This document shows, in pieces, positions 12,153 through 24,261 of a stretch of 64,000 nt of DNA. The position numbers and the translations under genes were made by a program. Source of the DNA: Epiperipatus broadwayi (Eukaryota > Onychophora > Udeonychophora > Euonychophora > Peripatidae); NCBI GenBank assembly GCA_028023455.1, contig JAQFVV010006221.1, positions 11,090,825 to 11,154,824 of the forward strand, written 5' to 3'. Position 1 is the stretch's first letter. The number at the start of each line of letters is the position of its first letter. The notes beneath the pieces were generated by a model, which was not told the origin of the DNA, did not search any database, and saw nothing but the letters and a program-made list of their open reading frames with translations.

Positions 12153-12187
<35 letters not shown>
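12097..12187. repeat. TA microsatellite
   Basis: Two runs of TA dinucleotides (12097-12122 and 12159-12187) are separated by a short A+T-rich spacer that is itself partly inverted. Confidence 0.8.
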
Positions 12188-12191
<4 letters not shown>

Positions 12192-12309
12192 AGTAATAAT
12201 GTATATTGGAATATACATAAAGAATAAGTAATGGATTGTGCAATTAGTGGGTTAATGTAATCAATATTAACGAATTGAAAATTAAAATAATTAAAAAAAG
12301 AAATAATAC

Positions 12310-13260
12310 ATTATTCTATATATGTTGTTGATATTTTAATAATTGTTAATAAAAGAATTATAAATAATATTTATAAAGAATTTAATAATAATATATATAA
12401 TATAAAATTTACAAAAACAGAATTTGATGTTAAAATAAAGTATTTAGATATAGAGATTAATATAGATAATGATAATAAAATTTTATTAAAGATAAATTAA
12501 GAAAGATAATATCTATAGATTTACAACAAGCATAGATATAAAAGATGGCAGTTATTTAAAAAATTTAAACATAAAAATGATAGATATAATATAAATAAAA
12601 ATATAACTACTTTACAAAAAAAACAATTAATGGAATTATAATTTAATTATGGATATAATCCTAAAAGTATTAAAAATATACTTTTTAATTATAAACTAAT
12701 TTAAATATTAGTAATAATTCTATTATAAATAATAATAGCACTTCTGGGAATAATAAAAATGAATAAAACTTTCACACTTCTCTAAAATTTATCATACATT
12801 ATTAAAAAATAAAAATCATATAAATAAATAAAAAATAACACAGTATAGTCAAATAATAAAAATCTTGACAAATTAATAAGTAATTATAAAATAAGGGATG
12901 GCAGAAAATATAAAAAAGGAATTGTATATAAAATTGTTGTAATAATTCCAGTATTGTTTAGTATGGCCATACAGGAAAGCAATTAAATGAAAGAGCAAAA
13001 GAACATAATAATGTAATTAATAGAAGAGATATACATTTACCTTATATATTCATTACTTAAAATACAGGTCATAAAATACATTGGGTAAAAAAATATAATC
13101 TTTAAACTGTATTAAAGAACTTAATAGAAGGAAGATATATGAAATCATTTACATTAATTACAACAAACATAATTGTATGAACATATATAAAATATCAATT
13201 AATTTAACTAATAATTGGCTAGTAATAAATAAATGGAAACTTATATAGTATCCGTTTATA
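12310..13260 (+). pseudogene. Penelope-like element remnant 1: RT end plus GIY-YIG nuclease
   Basis: The plus strand codes, in pieces, YVVDILII at 12321 (compare the reverse transcriptase motif YVDDIL). It continues with FDVKIKYLDIEINI, matching the Penelope pattern after the catalytic site. At 12930-13060 it codes KGIVYKI, then after a frameshift YGHTGKQLNERAKEHN, the GIY-YIG endonuclease signature of Penelope-like elements. These elements use that nuclease with their reverse transcriptase to insert copies. Several stops and frameshifts show it is dead. The 3' flank at 13385-13440 (GAAAAGGGCA ... TTTATGTA) resembles the one after remnant 2 at 52465-52525. Confidence 0.7.
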
Positions 13261-13589
13261 CATGTGTTTTTTTCCATGTACATATATTATTAATATTATT
13301 GTAATAGGTTCTAGTTAATTTTATATAAAATAAATAGATGTTGCTAAATATGCAATATAAATTGTAATTGTAAAATAGTTCCAACACATTGAAAAGGGCA
13401 AATATCAATATTTGCCAAAAAGGCTATTTATGTAGAATTATTATTGTTATTATATATATACAATTATTGCTGTTATATAAAGATATTTTATTTTATATTA
13501 TTTTGTATGATTTATTCAAAGTAATCAGATTCGATGTTGCAAGTAGTTGAAAGTGAGAAACTTTCTCTCTTTCTTATGATATATAAGCT

Positions 13590-13760
13590 TCAATTTATGC
13601 ATGTAATTTGCCAAGCATGATCAATAAAAGTTAGTTTATGTAAAGAATAAGCTCTATGCATAGGTTGAACACTTATGGTTTTTAAAATGTTTATTGACGG
13701 GGAAGTGCATGTTACTTCTATAATGCATGTGTGAAGGCTAATTTTCTTCCACAATATTAT
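13590..13760 (+). repeat. Right flanking repeat of Penelope-like copy 1
   Basis: This is a direct, diverged copy of 11920-12085. Shared blocks include ATGATCAATAAAA, GCATAGGTTGAACACTT and CATGTGTGAAGGCTAA, and both end TTCTTCCACAATATT. With the left block it brackets the coding remnant, like the pseudo-LTRs of Penelope-like elements. Confidence 0.6.
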
Positions 13761-13789
13761 ATATATATATATATAATCACTATATTATT

Positions 13790-14510
13790 AATTATAATAA
13801 ATATTTGTAAAAGAAAAAAATATAATTATTTAGTATATCCATATAGATATTATAACAGAATATATATGGTGATGTCTTGTGGGAATAATAATCCTAATCT
13901 TCTTTTATAATTTGGATAATAGTCTTCAATTTTATTTCATACTAATTTTATTAGTTTTTATTTTTTAAAAAAAATCTTTAAAAGCCAGTAGATACTTAGA
14001 CAATCCCAATATCATTAACAATCAATAATTTCAAACTGTTGTCAAGACAACCTCTTTTTAACAATAGGGGTGGAATTCTAAAAAAAAGTATTATTTTATG
14101 TAACTTTTACAGTAAAAATACACCAATATGACTGCAAAGTTATTTTACCATAATCATGTTATTTAGCAGAATATAGGTCTTACATGATGTCCCAATATTT
14201 TCTTTAAATGTTTTATACTTTGTTATACTTTTCAAATTCTCAAACTTAACCCCTTTTTGCAAGATCATCTATCCTTTTTTCTTTTATCATCTACAATTTT
14301 CTTCAGTATATTCATTTTCCATCCTCTATACCTAAATACAAGCCCAATGATTAACAGGTTTTTATTTAATATTATATTAATATCCCGTAACAACTTGCTA
14401 TTAAAGTCTATTTGCACATAGTAATCCTCAGTCTATTTTGCTTCTTCCATTATCAGTAATCAGGTATCCAAATATTAAACTAATTTCATCATTTTCAGAA
14501 CATCTAACAT
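13790..14510. other. No gene seen; possible trace of a decayed element
   Basis: Mostly A+T-rich. The part after about 14220 has the T/C-rich look of minus-strand LINE sequence seen elsewhere in the window, but no motif could be confirmed. Confidence 0.3.
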
Positions 14511-14705
14511 TAAACAAGGCAAAACTCTCCATACAGTAGTGCTACCCTGTGCCAACCAGAGTAATCAATGGATGCCAGAAGGAATTGATTACTCTGGCTG
14601 GCACAGGGTGGCACTACTGTATGGAGTTTTGCCTTGTTTATAAACAATTATGTGCTAGTATAAGAGATGGCGGTCATGTGATGCTTAATGGTTTAACACC
14701 TAACA
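14511..14705. repeat. Satellite-family (S) foldback piece with 57-bp palindrome
   Basis: The arms at 14511-14569 and 14584-14640 are reverse complements with a 14-nt loop. Both contain the start of the 466-bp satellite unit (AAACTCTCCATACAGTAG). The right side then continues as an inverted piece of the unit's other end (GTGCTAGTATAAGAGATGG). It has lost the hammerhead region. It is a dispersed relative of the array at 29.9 kb. Confidence 0.75.
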
Positions 14706-16386
14706 TTCTTAGTCTCTTATTAATTTCATCTATTTTCATTTCTTTTAAAATCTTTTTATTTAAAAGTCTATCAACCCAACTCAACATTTTATTAACTTCT
14801 TCTATTATATAAATAGCAAGCAGCAAACTTTTCTTACCTAATGATAATATTTTTATTATTGAAACTTTTATTTAACAGCTCAGCTAAATAAATATTCAAC
14901 GTAACAAAAAACAGACCACTTTTTATAATTCTCTGTTCTGTTAAAACAACATTTAATTTTATGAATATTTTATTTTTATTACTTGCTAATATCACATTTG
15001 AAACATTAGCAAAACAAATGCAATAAAAAACTCTTCTTATTTAAAGTCATGAGTGTTGTTATGAAAACAATATTGATTTAGGATTCCATTTAAACATTAA
15101 ACATAACTGCAACCCTGCAACATGTTTCTATCAATGTTTATAGTTTCAGCAATTACAACATCTAATCTTACAAATATTTTTATTTCTTTAAAAAAAAAAA
15201 AAAATCTTTCTTTCCAATCTATACTTTTATCAAAATTTGCAACAAAATTGTAATATTTACTAAGGCTGTAACCTCAAGAATGTGCCGTAAAAATGCGATA
15301 GTAGGGACTTCTACAGGTCTTAACCACAAGCTTACATTTTGGAAGAAATGAGAAAAAAATTATAAACTAAACAGTAATACCAATTTCCTTTTTTGTATCT
15401 TTTATCACTATTCCATACCATATAACTACAACTTTTGCAATTATAATCTATTATAAATGTGTATCTATTCAAAACTTTTAATTCTTTTTTTGGTTGAACT
15501 ATAAGTTTAAAGATAGTAAAACTCTTACATTTCATAGCATTACAATATTTCTTTAATAAAATCATAACATTTTTTATTTTCTGTCAGGAATTTCCGCATC
15601 ATTAATTCTATTAAAAATAATAATTATTTTTTTTCAAACCTTCACTCTTATTTCCATACCAATTTATAACAATGAAATCAATATCTTCCTAGGAGGACCA
15701 GACTTAATTTTACCTATTGCTTTTACAATTTATTATTGAATGTAATATATAATTTTCTACCTCATTTTTTCCATTTAAAACACGTAAAGGCATGTTTATC
15801 TAAGATACAAATAATATATTGTAATCTTTCAATATAACTTTCGGTTGCGTTTGTGTGTATTGGAAACGCATTCGCATATAGTTGAGCCTTTATAAGATTC
15901 TAACTCCCATGGACGCATTCACTCTAGATTTCTCAAACAAAATAAATAATCAATGTGAATATATAATTTCTCAGGGATTTAAATATTGACTACTAAATTT
16001 TTAAAATATAATATTTCAACAATCATTGGTTGTTTCCAAATGATTTCATACTTATATAATTTTGTTTTATCTATTCATTAACTACATATTCTCAGAGTTT
16101 CTATTAATAAATATTCATTAAAATTTATCGCAATAATTATCTCAGGGCTTTTCTTTAATAATCATTTATTACTACCAAGATGAATATGCATATCAGGGAT
16201 TTTTATGTATGCATTCTATTTTTAACTTATTGGATTTAAATAGCAAATATAACAAAATATTTAAGTAACCTTAAATGAAAATCAGGGTCTTGACCGTAAC
16301 TTAAATGATATCAAAATGATCATCAAAGAATAATACCATATAATTTAACAAAAAATGTCAAGATTGTTTATTTCATTAAATAACAA
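14706..16386. other. A+T-rich sequence, no gene confirmed
   Basis: A 77-codon minus-strand frame at 15332-15565 contains CKSC followed by a W and another C, but I cannot place it in a family. No other feature could be supported. Confidence 0.35.
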
Positions 16387-16527
<141 letters not shown>

Positions 16528-16729
16528 GGTCGCTTTAGGCCTTGGATAACGCAGATCAGGTAAAAACGTTCCATATTCAAATCATTAAAAAGCTAATAAA
16601 AACCATCAGAAACAAAGTAAATAATATATATATTATATCAAAAATTCTAATATTAAATTAATTAATATCAACTAACAGAAAAAATAAGCAGAATTTAATT
16701 GATAATTTTTAAATTGAAAACCAGCTTCA

Positions 16730-18720
16730 ACAAATTAACAACGCAAGCATGGAGGCTCAAAAATCACATGATCTAATTCATGGTGGCAAAAACGTCAATG
16801 AAAGCCATAAAAAAAAAAAACAAGTCAACATTTGCAGACATGGTCAAAAAAAAAATCATTTATCCTAACAAAAAAACAAAGTCAATTTAATTCATATATC
16901 AGTAAAGAGATAAAAAAAAATCAATGCAACCACTTCTCAAAAGATCAATCTTAGATATAGGAAGCCAACCGATAGTGTCATAAATAATTTAGAAAAAGAA
17001 AAACAGGAAAGTTAAAAATGAAAAGAAATTGAACATCACAATTGAATTACTCAATAAATCCATACCAAAGAATCTCTTTGCAACATTCAAGATATCCCCC
17101 TCCCCCTAAGTCCATGGTGTTGCCAGAAACAGACAGCAACATTTCATTATATAAATTCCCAAAAGAGTTTCTGTATGAAGCAATAATATCAAATGGATTT
17201 TGGAACACAATACAACAGATTGCAGAACATCCCAATGCCCGGTACCTAACACTGGAATTTTATGAAATCACACAAAGGGATAGATTTCAAAGACAAGTCA
17301 AATCATTGGGTAACTTAAAGACCAAAACTATCACAATACCATTTCAGGAATAATTAAGAACAGATATCTGGGATACAAAGAACAAGACTTCCAAAGGATT
17401 ATGGAATCATTTGACAATGTCATTATGTTCAAAACAGTCTACAGGAAAAGACATACCAATACCAATTGCAAGTAACACTAGTTCACAATAAAACTGCATT
17501 CAGATACTGATCCAGATGATATACCAAAACAAATCCTATATCATGAAGCATTGTTCACTCTATACATTAGAGGTCTGAAATCACAGTGTTACTCATGTAA
17601 ATAAAGGTGACATGTTACTGCACAATGTCCAAATCACCAGAACTTAACCAGAAATCAAAATGCACACTCACAAAAACAACAAAATTTCAACACTAATATG
17701 CAAACAGAAGAAAAGATAGTCATTGCCAAGGATAGCAGTGAACAAATTACACAAAGTCAATATCAGAGATACCAAGCTTAGACCTTATAGATTTATTCAC
17801 AAAAAAAAACAAAAAAAAAACACAACTCCAAACCAAGGAAGACCAAAGCAAAAGCAGAAGCCTAGAAAAAGATAACACAACAACTAAAGCAAATGTATAT
17901 ATACCAGAATTTGACTGTGCAATGGATAAAATCACATAGCATAATATTACCAAAAAGACAGCCATAGAAATTATGGAGACACTCCTATTCCCAAGCAACC
18001 CTAGAACAACAATGTAACTAACAAACCTAATCCAACCAGAAAGCAAGATAAAGCCTGGGAGACCTATCAGAAAAAAAATGAAGGCAGATGATGATAACTT
18101 TGATTCACCAATAAATTATATAAATGAGGACTCAAGTGCAATGGAAATAATCACAAATCTATTCAAAAACCAGTTAATAACCACATAATCACAAACTGAA
18201 GAAGTACAAAACACTTAATATAAAAAACAATCTGAAGAATGATACAAAAACCAATAAAACAGATCAAATCCAAATGGAAATAAAACAAATCAGTGAAAAT
18301 ACACAATGTAAAGCTCCAAAACAACCATAACAAAAAATATAAACCAATCCCAGATACACAGTTAATGAAAATTAAAATAGCAGCACTGAATGTCAGGGGC
18401 ATTAATTCAATGACAAAAATATACCAGCTCAACAAATGAACTAGAATCATACAACCACAAATACTAGGACTACTAGAAACAAAAAATCTATAATGGATCA
18501 CAAATTAATCCAGCCACATACCTAGACAAACAAGGTTTTTCCACATACCCCAGGGACACATCATCACCTTCAGCAGACACGGTCATATTCATAGCCTCAA
18601 ACTGCAATTTTTCAACTTTCAAAATTATTTACATTGACTCATCTCCTAATCACTACATTCCAGCATCAAATTATATGACAGGAAATATTAAAGATAAATA
18701 TTTATGTGAACTATCTCCGT
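16730..18720 (+). mobile_element. Second LINE, 5' part: ORF1 with zinc knuckle, start of endonuclease
   Basis: The open frame at 17042-17353 (103 codons) is followed in broken frames by CYSC ... HVTAQC near 17583, a CCHC zinc knuckle of gag-like LINE ORF1 proteins. At 18366 the plus strand codes KIKIAALNVRGINS and soon after LGLLETKN, the opening of an apurinic-type endonuclease domain. Nothing of the reverse transcriptase follows, so the copy is cut off near 18.7 kb. It is a different family from the 5-9.4 kb LINE, whose ORF1 has an SGNH domain. Many stops make it inactive. Confidence 0.65.
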
Positions 18721-19317
18721 ATAACAACAAATATTAAAGACAAATGTTTTCGACTCTTTTTAAAAGTGTATGTGGTGTATTGATTATATCTATATTTGAT
18801 GTATAAACTCATGGTATGTGTGGCAATACAATATGCATGTTATAAGAGATGGATTGCAATTTCTGTCCCACTTTTATTTTGAACATATAATCAAATAAAG
18901 TATCTCAAAACTATAAATTTAATACTTACACATTTGTCACTTTCTTTATCCACTCAAATTTGATCAAATTTCAAATTTTATTATTGTAAGGTTTATTTTA
19001 CAAACACCTAAGCAATAGAATATTTTAATACTTCTCCACCATATTAATGAAAGTGTTATATAAATTATATCACAACAGCAAATCCCAACTCGTAATTTTA
19101 AATTAATTCCACTATATGTTTTAATAACTAATATTTAGTGAACCAAATACAAATAACCTTTATCCTGAAAAATTTACTACTTATTCTAAATAGTTTTTAC
19201 TCAAATCTGAATATAGAAAAAAACTTTAAAATGTCTAACAAATGGTGAAATATAGCTTAATATTTATATTTTAAAATATAATGATGGTTAAAAAATGCGA
19301 ACTCTCTCAACTAACAA
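18721..19317. other. A+T-rich sequence, no gene seen
   Basis: Nothing could be supported in this stretch between the LINE fragment and the next foldback repeat. Confidence 0.4.
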
Positions 19318-19715
19318 AGATGTGATATGTTGGACTATACATCATTTATGAGTGAATGTTGAATGTATAGAAAATTTTAAACTTTATTTAAACTTTCCAA
19401 ATACAAACAACTTGTTAGTAATAACAGACAAATAGACAATACAGGTTAGTAATTCAATATTCAAGAATCTAAAGATGCGAGTTCAACTTCTAAGCGAATA
19501 TTGTCACTGTGCATATAGGCCAGTAACACCTGAAGAAGAGTGGTGTAATTACTAACCTGCATTGTCTATTTGTGTGTTATTACTAACAAGTTGTTTGTAT
19601 TTGGAAAGTTTAAATAAAGTTTAAAATATTCTATACATTCAACATTCACTCATAAATGATGGAAATAGTCCAACATATCACATCTTATAATATACCATCA
19701 TTAAAAAACTTCAGA
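19318..19715. repeat. Family A foldback repeat, copy 2
   Basis: The left arm (AGATGTGATATGTTGG, 19319 onward) and right arm (ending at 19685) are reverse complements over about 135 bp. Between them the CACCTGAAGAAGAGTGG block of the hammerhead region is kept on the right side, but the GAAAC half is missing. The interior also has TTCAACTTCTAAGCGAATA, shared with copy 4. Confidence 0.8.
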
Positions 19716-20985
19716 CAAAGATTTAATCTGTATCAATATTCTCAATTAACTATCAAACTATGCACTTAAATACTGAATATAAAATATACTACCTGGATTT
19801 CCAATGAGCTTTATGTCGAAATTTGGTATATTTACACTCTAATAATTTTCATTAAAACATAACTAACTAATACATCGTTCATATAAAGTTTATGTAGCAA
19901 TCCAATATCGAACATTCCCTAATTTTGTCGATGATAGAACTCGCAAACGACAATACATTTAACGATTTGTAGCACTATTATTCAAGTTTACTGAAGATTA
20001 AAATTATCACAATCAAATTAATCCATTTTGATAAATATTTATCTCAAATATTAAATGTATATTTTTGAATTTCTTTAATCTCCCTTAATTCTTTTAATAA
20101 TCGCACGTATAAATAAATAAAATCTCTAAGCAACTCTTTCTCAAAACAAGTACTTCAGTCACTATACGGCTTTCATGCTTATGATATTTTTAAAGAAAAT
20201 TATTTCAATCGTTTTTATTTCAATAACAATATATTATGTGTTTTTTTATATATGAGGTACTTCCAATATCCTTCTCCAAAAGCTTTTCTTTACTGGATAA
20301 GATTCTGGGATAATAACTCAAAATTTTACTAGAACACACATATTTCTTTGAAATTGGAGAAACACAATTTAGCCATTTAATCCTTCAAACAAATTTTTGT
20401 CATATATTCTAGAAATTTCAATATGCAAAATTCAAACTTGCTTAACTGAAATTTAAAAAAAAAAAATGTGTTGATTTTCCTTTTATATTTTAGTTTAACA
20501 TATAGACATCATTGCTATTGAAATGGAGTAGAGACTTGATCTTATCTAGGGCAGACTCATAGATAATGTTTTTCTAAAAACATGACTGATCTTACACTAC
20601 ATTGAAAATTTTATAGATTGACCTTTCATTTTAATTTACTGATATTTATAGGTTTTCTCCTATGTTATCAAAATTTTCTACAATGCATCTCTCCTGGTAA
20701 TTGATTTCTGGGGTGTCTTAATAGTATCGAAAATAATCAGATGAGATCCTATACTTTTTTTCTCGCAATGGGTGAGAAAAGGTATTCATTTTTTGAAATA
20801 TAAAACAATAAAATAATAATAAAAAACTGGTTAACATCAATATCTTATAAACAAATAAATGAAAATACATTTATTCATTTATTAACAAACATAAAGTGAT
20901 TAACTTTTCAGTAGTCACACGTTAAATGTCCTGCATTTAATAAAAATATAATTTAATTTAGACTATCAGTTTTTCTCATCTATGT
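19716..20985. other. A+T-rich sequence, no gene seen
   Basis: No reading frame, repeat or RNA gene could be supported in this stretch. Confidence 0.4.
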
Positions 20986-21345
20986 CCTCTAGTTGCTCCG
21001 ATGTACCATTATCCTTGACCAGAGAGTACATTCAGTCAATCAAAAGCTCTTGGACCTAATTCACACTCTCAAACCTCGAGATACCAAACTAACCCCACCT
21101 CCACTCCTCACAGACACTTGGGCAATTCTCCAACTCCCATCCTCTCAGCCTCTGTCATAGGACTCAATCACAAAGACATGCATTTCTAACCAGCCTGGAC
21201 TACACACTATTTCCCCTCTCCACTTCCCATTCCCTTTTTACATGTATCCTTCCCCTCTTACCATGTTGCTCCTGAAATTTCATTTGTTTTACTGTATCTG
21301 TTTTTTGTTTTTTGTTTTTGATGAATAAACATCTCATCACTGAGA
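20986..21345 (+). repeat. GC-richer fragment, possibly a LINE 3' end
   Basis: This block is close to half G+C and pyrimidine-rich, unlike the surrounding sequence. It ends in T-rich repeats (TTTTTTGTTTTTTGTTTTTG), then GATGAATAAACATC and an A run. Base use and tail are like the last coding part and 3' UTR of a plus-strand retroelement. No protein motif was recognised, so the identity is a guess. Confidence 0.4.
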
Positions 21346-21850
21346 AAAAAATATATAATTTAATTTTAACTATATATACAGTATCTATTATTAAATAATT
21401 TATTAATAAAAAAGTTTATTTCTTATTTCTTATTTTTTAAAAAACATTAATAGCAAACTTACAAAAATCGAAGAAAAAAATTCAGACAATATTGTGTTGA
21501 ATACTTGAAATATGGTTTGTGCAAGCACCAATGAATATTCAATTATTAAGGTGCCTAGCTTATAAAAAATATTTTCAAATAAGCCATAAAACCTCTTACC
21601 TTACTACAGCACCTAAAAAGATTAATCCAAATAACATGAAGTTTTGTACCACATTTTAGCATTAACCACCATTATAGAAACACTTTTGCGTGCTTTTTAC
21701 AATAAAATGATAATATTATTGAATATCCTATAATATCTCATATCTAATTGCCAAAACAAAAAAAAATCCACACAATTGATAAAATTTTAATCTTGGCTGT
21801 GACTTCAGAAACAATTAGCACAGTTTTTTACAAGTCACTAAACAATAAAA
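21346..21850. other. A+T-rich sequence, no gene seen
   Basis: Only chance frames are visible. The 63-codon frame starting at 21748 runs into the SINE that follows. Confidence 0.4.
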
Positions 21851-21854
21851 TAAA

Positions 21855-21962
21855 ATCTTTTTTTTTCCATGTGTCAAAGCATCGGCCGGGAAGCAAACCC
21901 GCAAACCTGGGACAGCTGCTTGTAAGGCAGCTGTGCTAACCACTCGGCCACCAATGCTTGAC
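21855..21962 (-). repeat. tRNA-derived SINE (SINE1), copy 2
   Basis: The minus strand reads TTGGTGGCCGAGTGGTTAG (A box), an anticodon-like stem CAGCTGC/GCAGCTG around loop CTTACAA, then GCGGGTTTGCTTCCC (B box), GATGCTTTGACACATGG and an A tail. This is the best-preserved tRNA fold of the family; the loop triplet TAC resembles a Val anticodon. No target duplication was identified. Confidence 0.85.
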
Positions 21963-22173
21963 AACTTAGTAATAGCATAATGGCTAAAAACCCAGAAAAT
22001 ACATTATAAAACATTTTATAAACAAAATTTGCATTATACTTAAATGATGTTGCCTGCTTATATGTGTATGGTGCCTAAAACAGAGAACATCTATGAAGAA
22101 ATATTATTTATAAAACACACATTTTTATTTCTTCTTAATCATATTGAAATTCATTATTATCAAATAAGGTATT

Positions 22174-22851
22174 TGCTGTGTACAGCCACTCACTCGGCTT
22201 AACAATCAGATAAATAGTCAGCAGAAACCAAGTGATTAGACAAATAGTTTAATAAATTCAGTCGGATAAATAATATTACATATATAGTTATTAGACAAGT
22301 TTAACTTACGAACGCTGGCCATGTAGGCATACAAAAAAACATAATATAGACCGGTGTGGCCTGCAAAGTTCCTAGGTCCACTTTTTAACCTTCAGTGGTA
22401 GAATTCACTGGGTTTGTTCTGTTGCTAAGTTAAAACTCTTGACCTTCGTGTGCATTCAATGAGTTTCCCGCTACAAGTGCTGCTTAGTTATTTTGTTCTT
22501 TCTTTTTTCTTGTTAAGGAATGTTTTAGAAACCAATTAATTCTCCTATTGTCTACTTTTAGTAATCAGCACTTTTAATCTAGCTGCTTAATTAGTTTCTA
22601 ATCTGAAGTGCTTATCTTTAATAGCGTACCAAATTTTTTTTTTTCATATGTCATACATCCACCAACCCACACCATCTCACCACTACTTGCTTCATCACTC
22701 GATACTCTCAACAACCAAGACACGTACCAAATTTAATTACAAAATTCCTGTCTATTTCATCTAATAAAACTTATTTTAATAAAACGATAATTATTATATA
22801 CGTATAACTTATTTTAACAAACCTTATTAATTATTATACATGTATATAGCA
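22174..22851 (-). repeat. 3' LTR of the Gypsy element, with SINE inside
   Basis: It aligns with the other LTR along its whole length except for an 86-bp insertion plus duplication at 22637-22734. It starts TGCTGTG and ends TATATAGCA on the plus strand. Confidence 0.93.
22637..22722 (-). repeat. SINE1-related insertion in the LTR, copy 3
   Basis: The insertion is absent from the partner LTR, which reads straight through GCGTACCAAATTTAATTAC. It is flanked by CGTACCAAATTT at 22625-22636 and 22723-22734. On the minus strand it ends ATGACATATG plus an A tail like the other SINE1 copies, but the tRNA-like head is strongly altered (B-box region GGGTTGGTGG). The empty LTR provides the exact pre-insertion site. 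Confidence 0.85.
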
Positions 22852-22869
22852 CCTCCACCACTTCAGAAA

Positions 22870-24253
22870 TTATTGTTTCTGAAGTCTTACATAATCTTTT
22901 AAGTACACGGTTTCTTTTCTTGCTCTTGAAGATTTTTGTGGAGATGTTTTCTCTTCTACTGGCATTTTGTTGGTCTCTTGATCATCGTACTTCTCTTCTA
23001 CTGGTGTTTTGTTGGCTCCTTCAGTTTCTTGATCATCGGATTTCTCTTCACTTTTGGGAATGCATGGTGCTGCAGTACTTCCGGTTTGCACTAATTCTTC
23101 TCGATGTCTCACATGATTTATGTGCTTGCGTGTTGTTTTTCCAGTTTCTGTCTCTACAAGTATTAGTTGTTTTGACAGAATTTCTTTTATGAAGGCCTTC
23201 ACCCAGTATTTCCTGATAATGTCTCTAACCCAGACTTTTTCTCCCTTGGAGTAAATAGTATCTCCAGTGTTGCTTTCGTAGTGTGTAGAGTTTTGTTCTG
23301 GGTGGACTAACGATAGTTTCATGCGGAGTTTCCGTCCGAAAATTAATTCTGCAGGAGATTTACCTGTAGCACATGGAGTACTATGTTGAATAATAAGGCA
23401 GAATGTAAGGTGTCTTGTATATTTGCAGTGCCTTCCTTCCGTAACGTTTGCTTCAAAGTTTGTACTGCCTTTTCTGCAATACCATTGGACTTTGGGCGAT
23501 ATGGGGGGCGTGGCTGTGTTTAATTCGCCATTCTGTGAGAAATTCTTCAAATTTAGTGGATGTGAAACTGGTACCATTGTCAGACATGATTGTTTCATGA
23601 ATCCCATGAAAAGCAAAAATCTCTTTCAGTTTTGCGATTGTTTCTTCAGTACTGGTGTTTTTCACTACTCTATATTCCATCCACTTTGAATAAGCGTCAA
23701 TCACTACCAAGAATATAAAGCCGTGAAATGGTCCAGCATGATCAACGTGAATACAGCTCCACACTCTTTCAGCTGCCACACAAGCAGCATATTTTTTCTC
23801 GTGCATATTTGCATTTATTTGGCAACTTTCACATGATTTCACATATTTCTCTATGTCAATATTAATGGTGAGCCACCATATGTAACTACGAGCCAGAGCT
23901 TTGGCCCGCACTATCCCAGGATGACCTTGATGAATTAAGTGAAGAATCTTATTCTGCCCACTGCTCGGTATCAACACTCTATCATCCATTAAAATACATC
24001 CCTTGTTTATGGACAGTCTTTGTCTTACGTCCCATAAAGTTTTATGTAGTCTCTCGGGCTGACTTTGTGGCCAGCCTTTGCTGATCCATTTACTTAAGTG
24101 TTTATATCCATGGTCAGCTTTAGTCCAATTAGCTACCTTTTCACTGGTTATTAATTTGTTGTTCCAATTATCGATATAGTTAATAGTTTGGTCATCTTTT
24201 TGTAGTTCATCTTTAACCCTTTTCCCGCCTCTTACAAAGCTCCTCGTCGACAT
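22870..24253 (-). pseudogene. Gypsy integrase region
   Basis: From 24253 the frame codes an N-terminal zinc-binding block (HQGHPG and CESC). The catalytic core follows, with the first acidic residue in IHVDHAGPF and the second in MSDNGTSF. A frameshift falls near the third acidic position (about 23460-23490), and the rest continues in an overlapping frame to 22870. The C-terminal part has NHVRHREE, typical of these elements, followed by a Lys/Glu-rich tail. The enzyme would insert the cDNA into host DNA. Confidence 0.9.
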
Positions 24254-24261
24254 CTGACATC

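Noticed and set aside
21855-21962. Functional tRNA gene
   Set aside because: The tRNA-like fold ends in GATGCTTTGACACATGG and a long A tail, and six relatives in the window share that ending, so it is a SINE.
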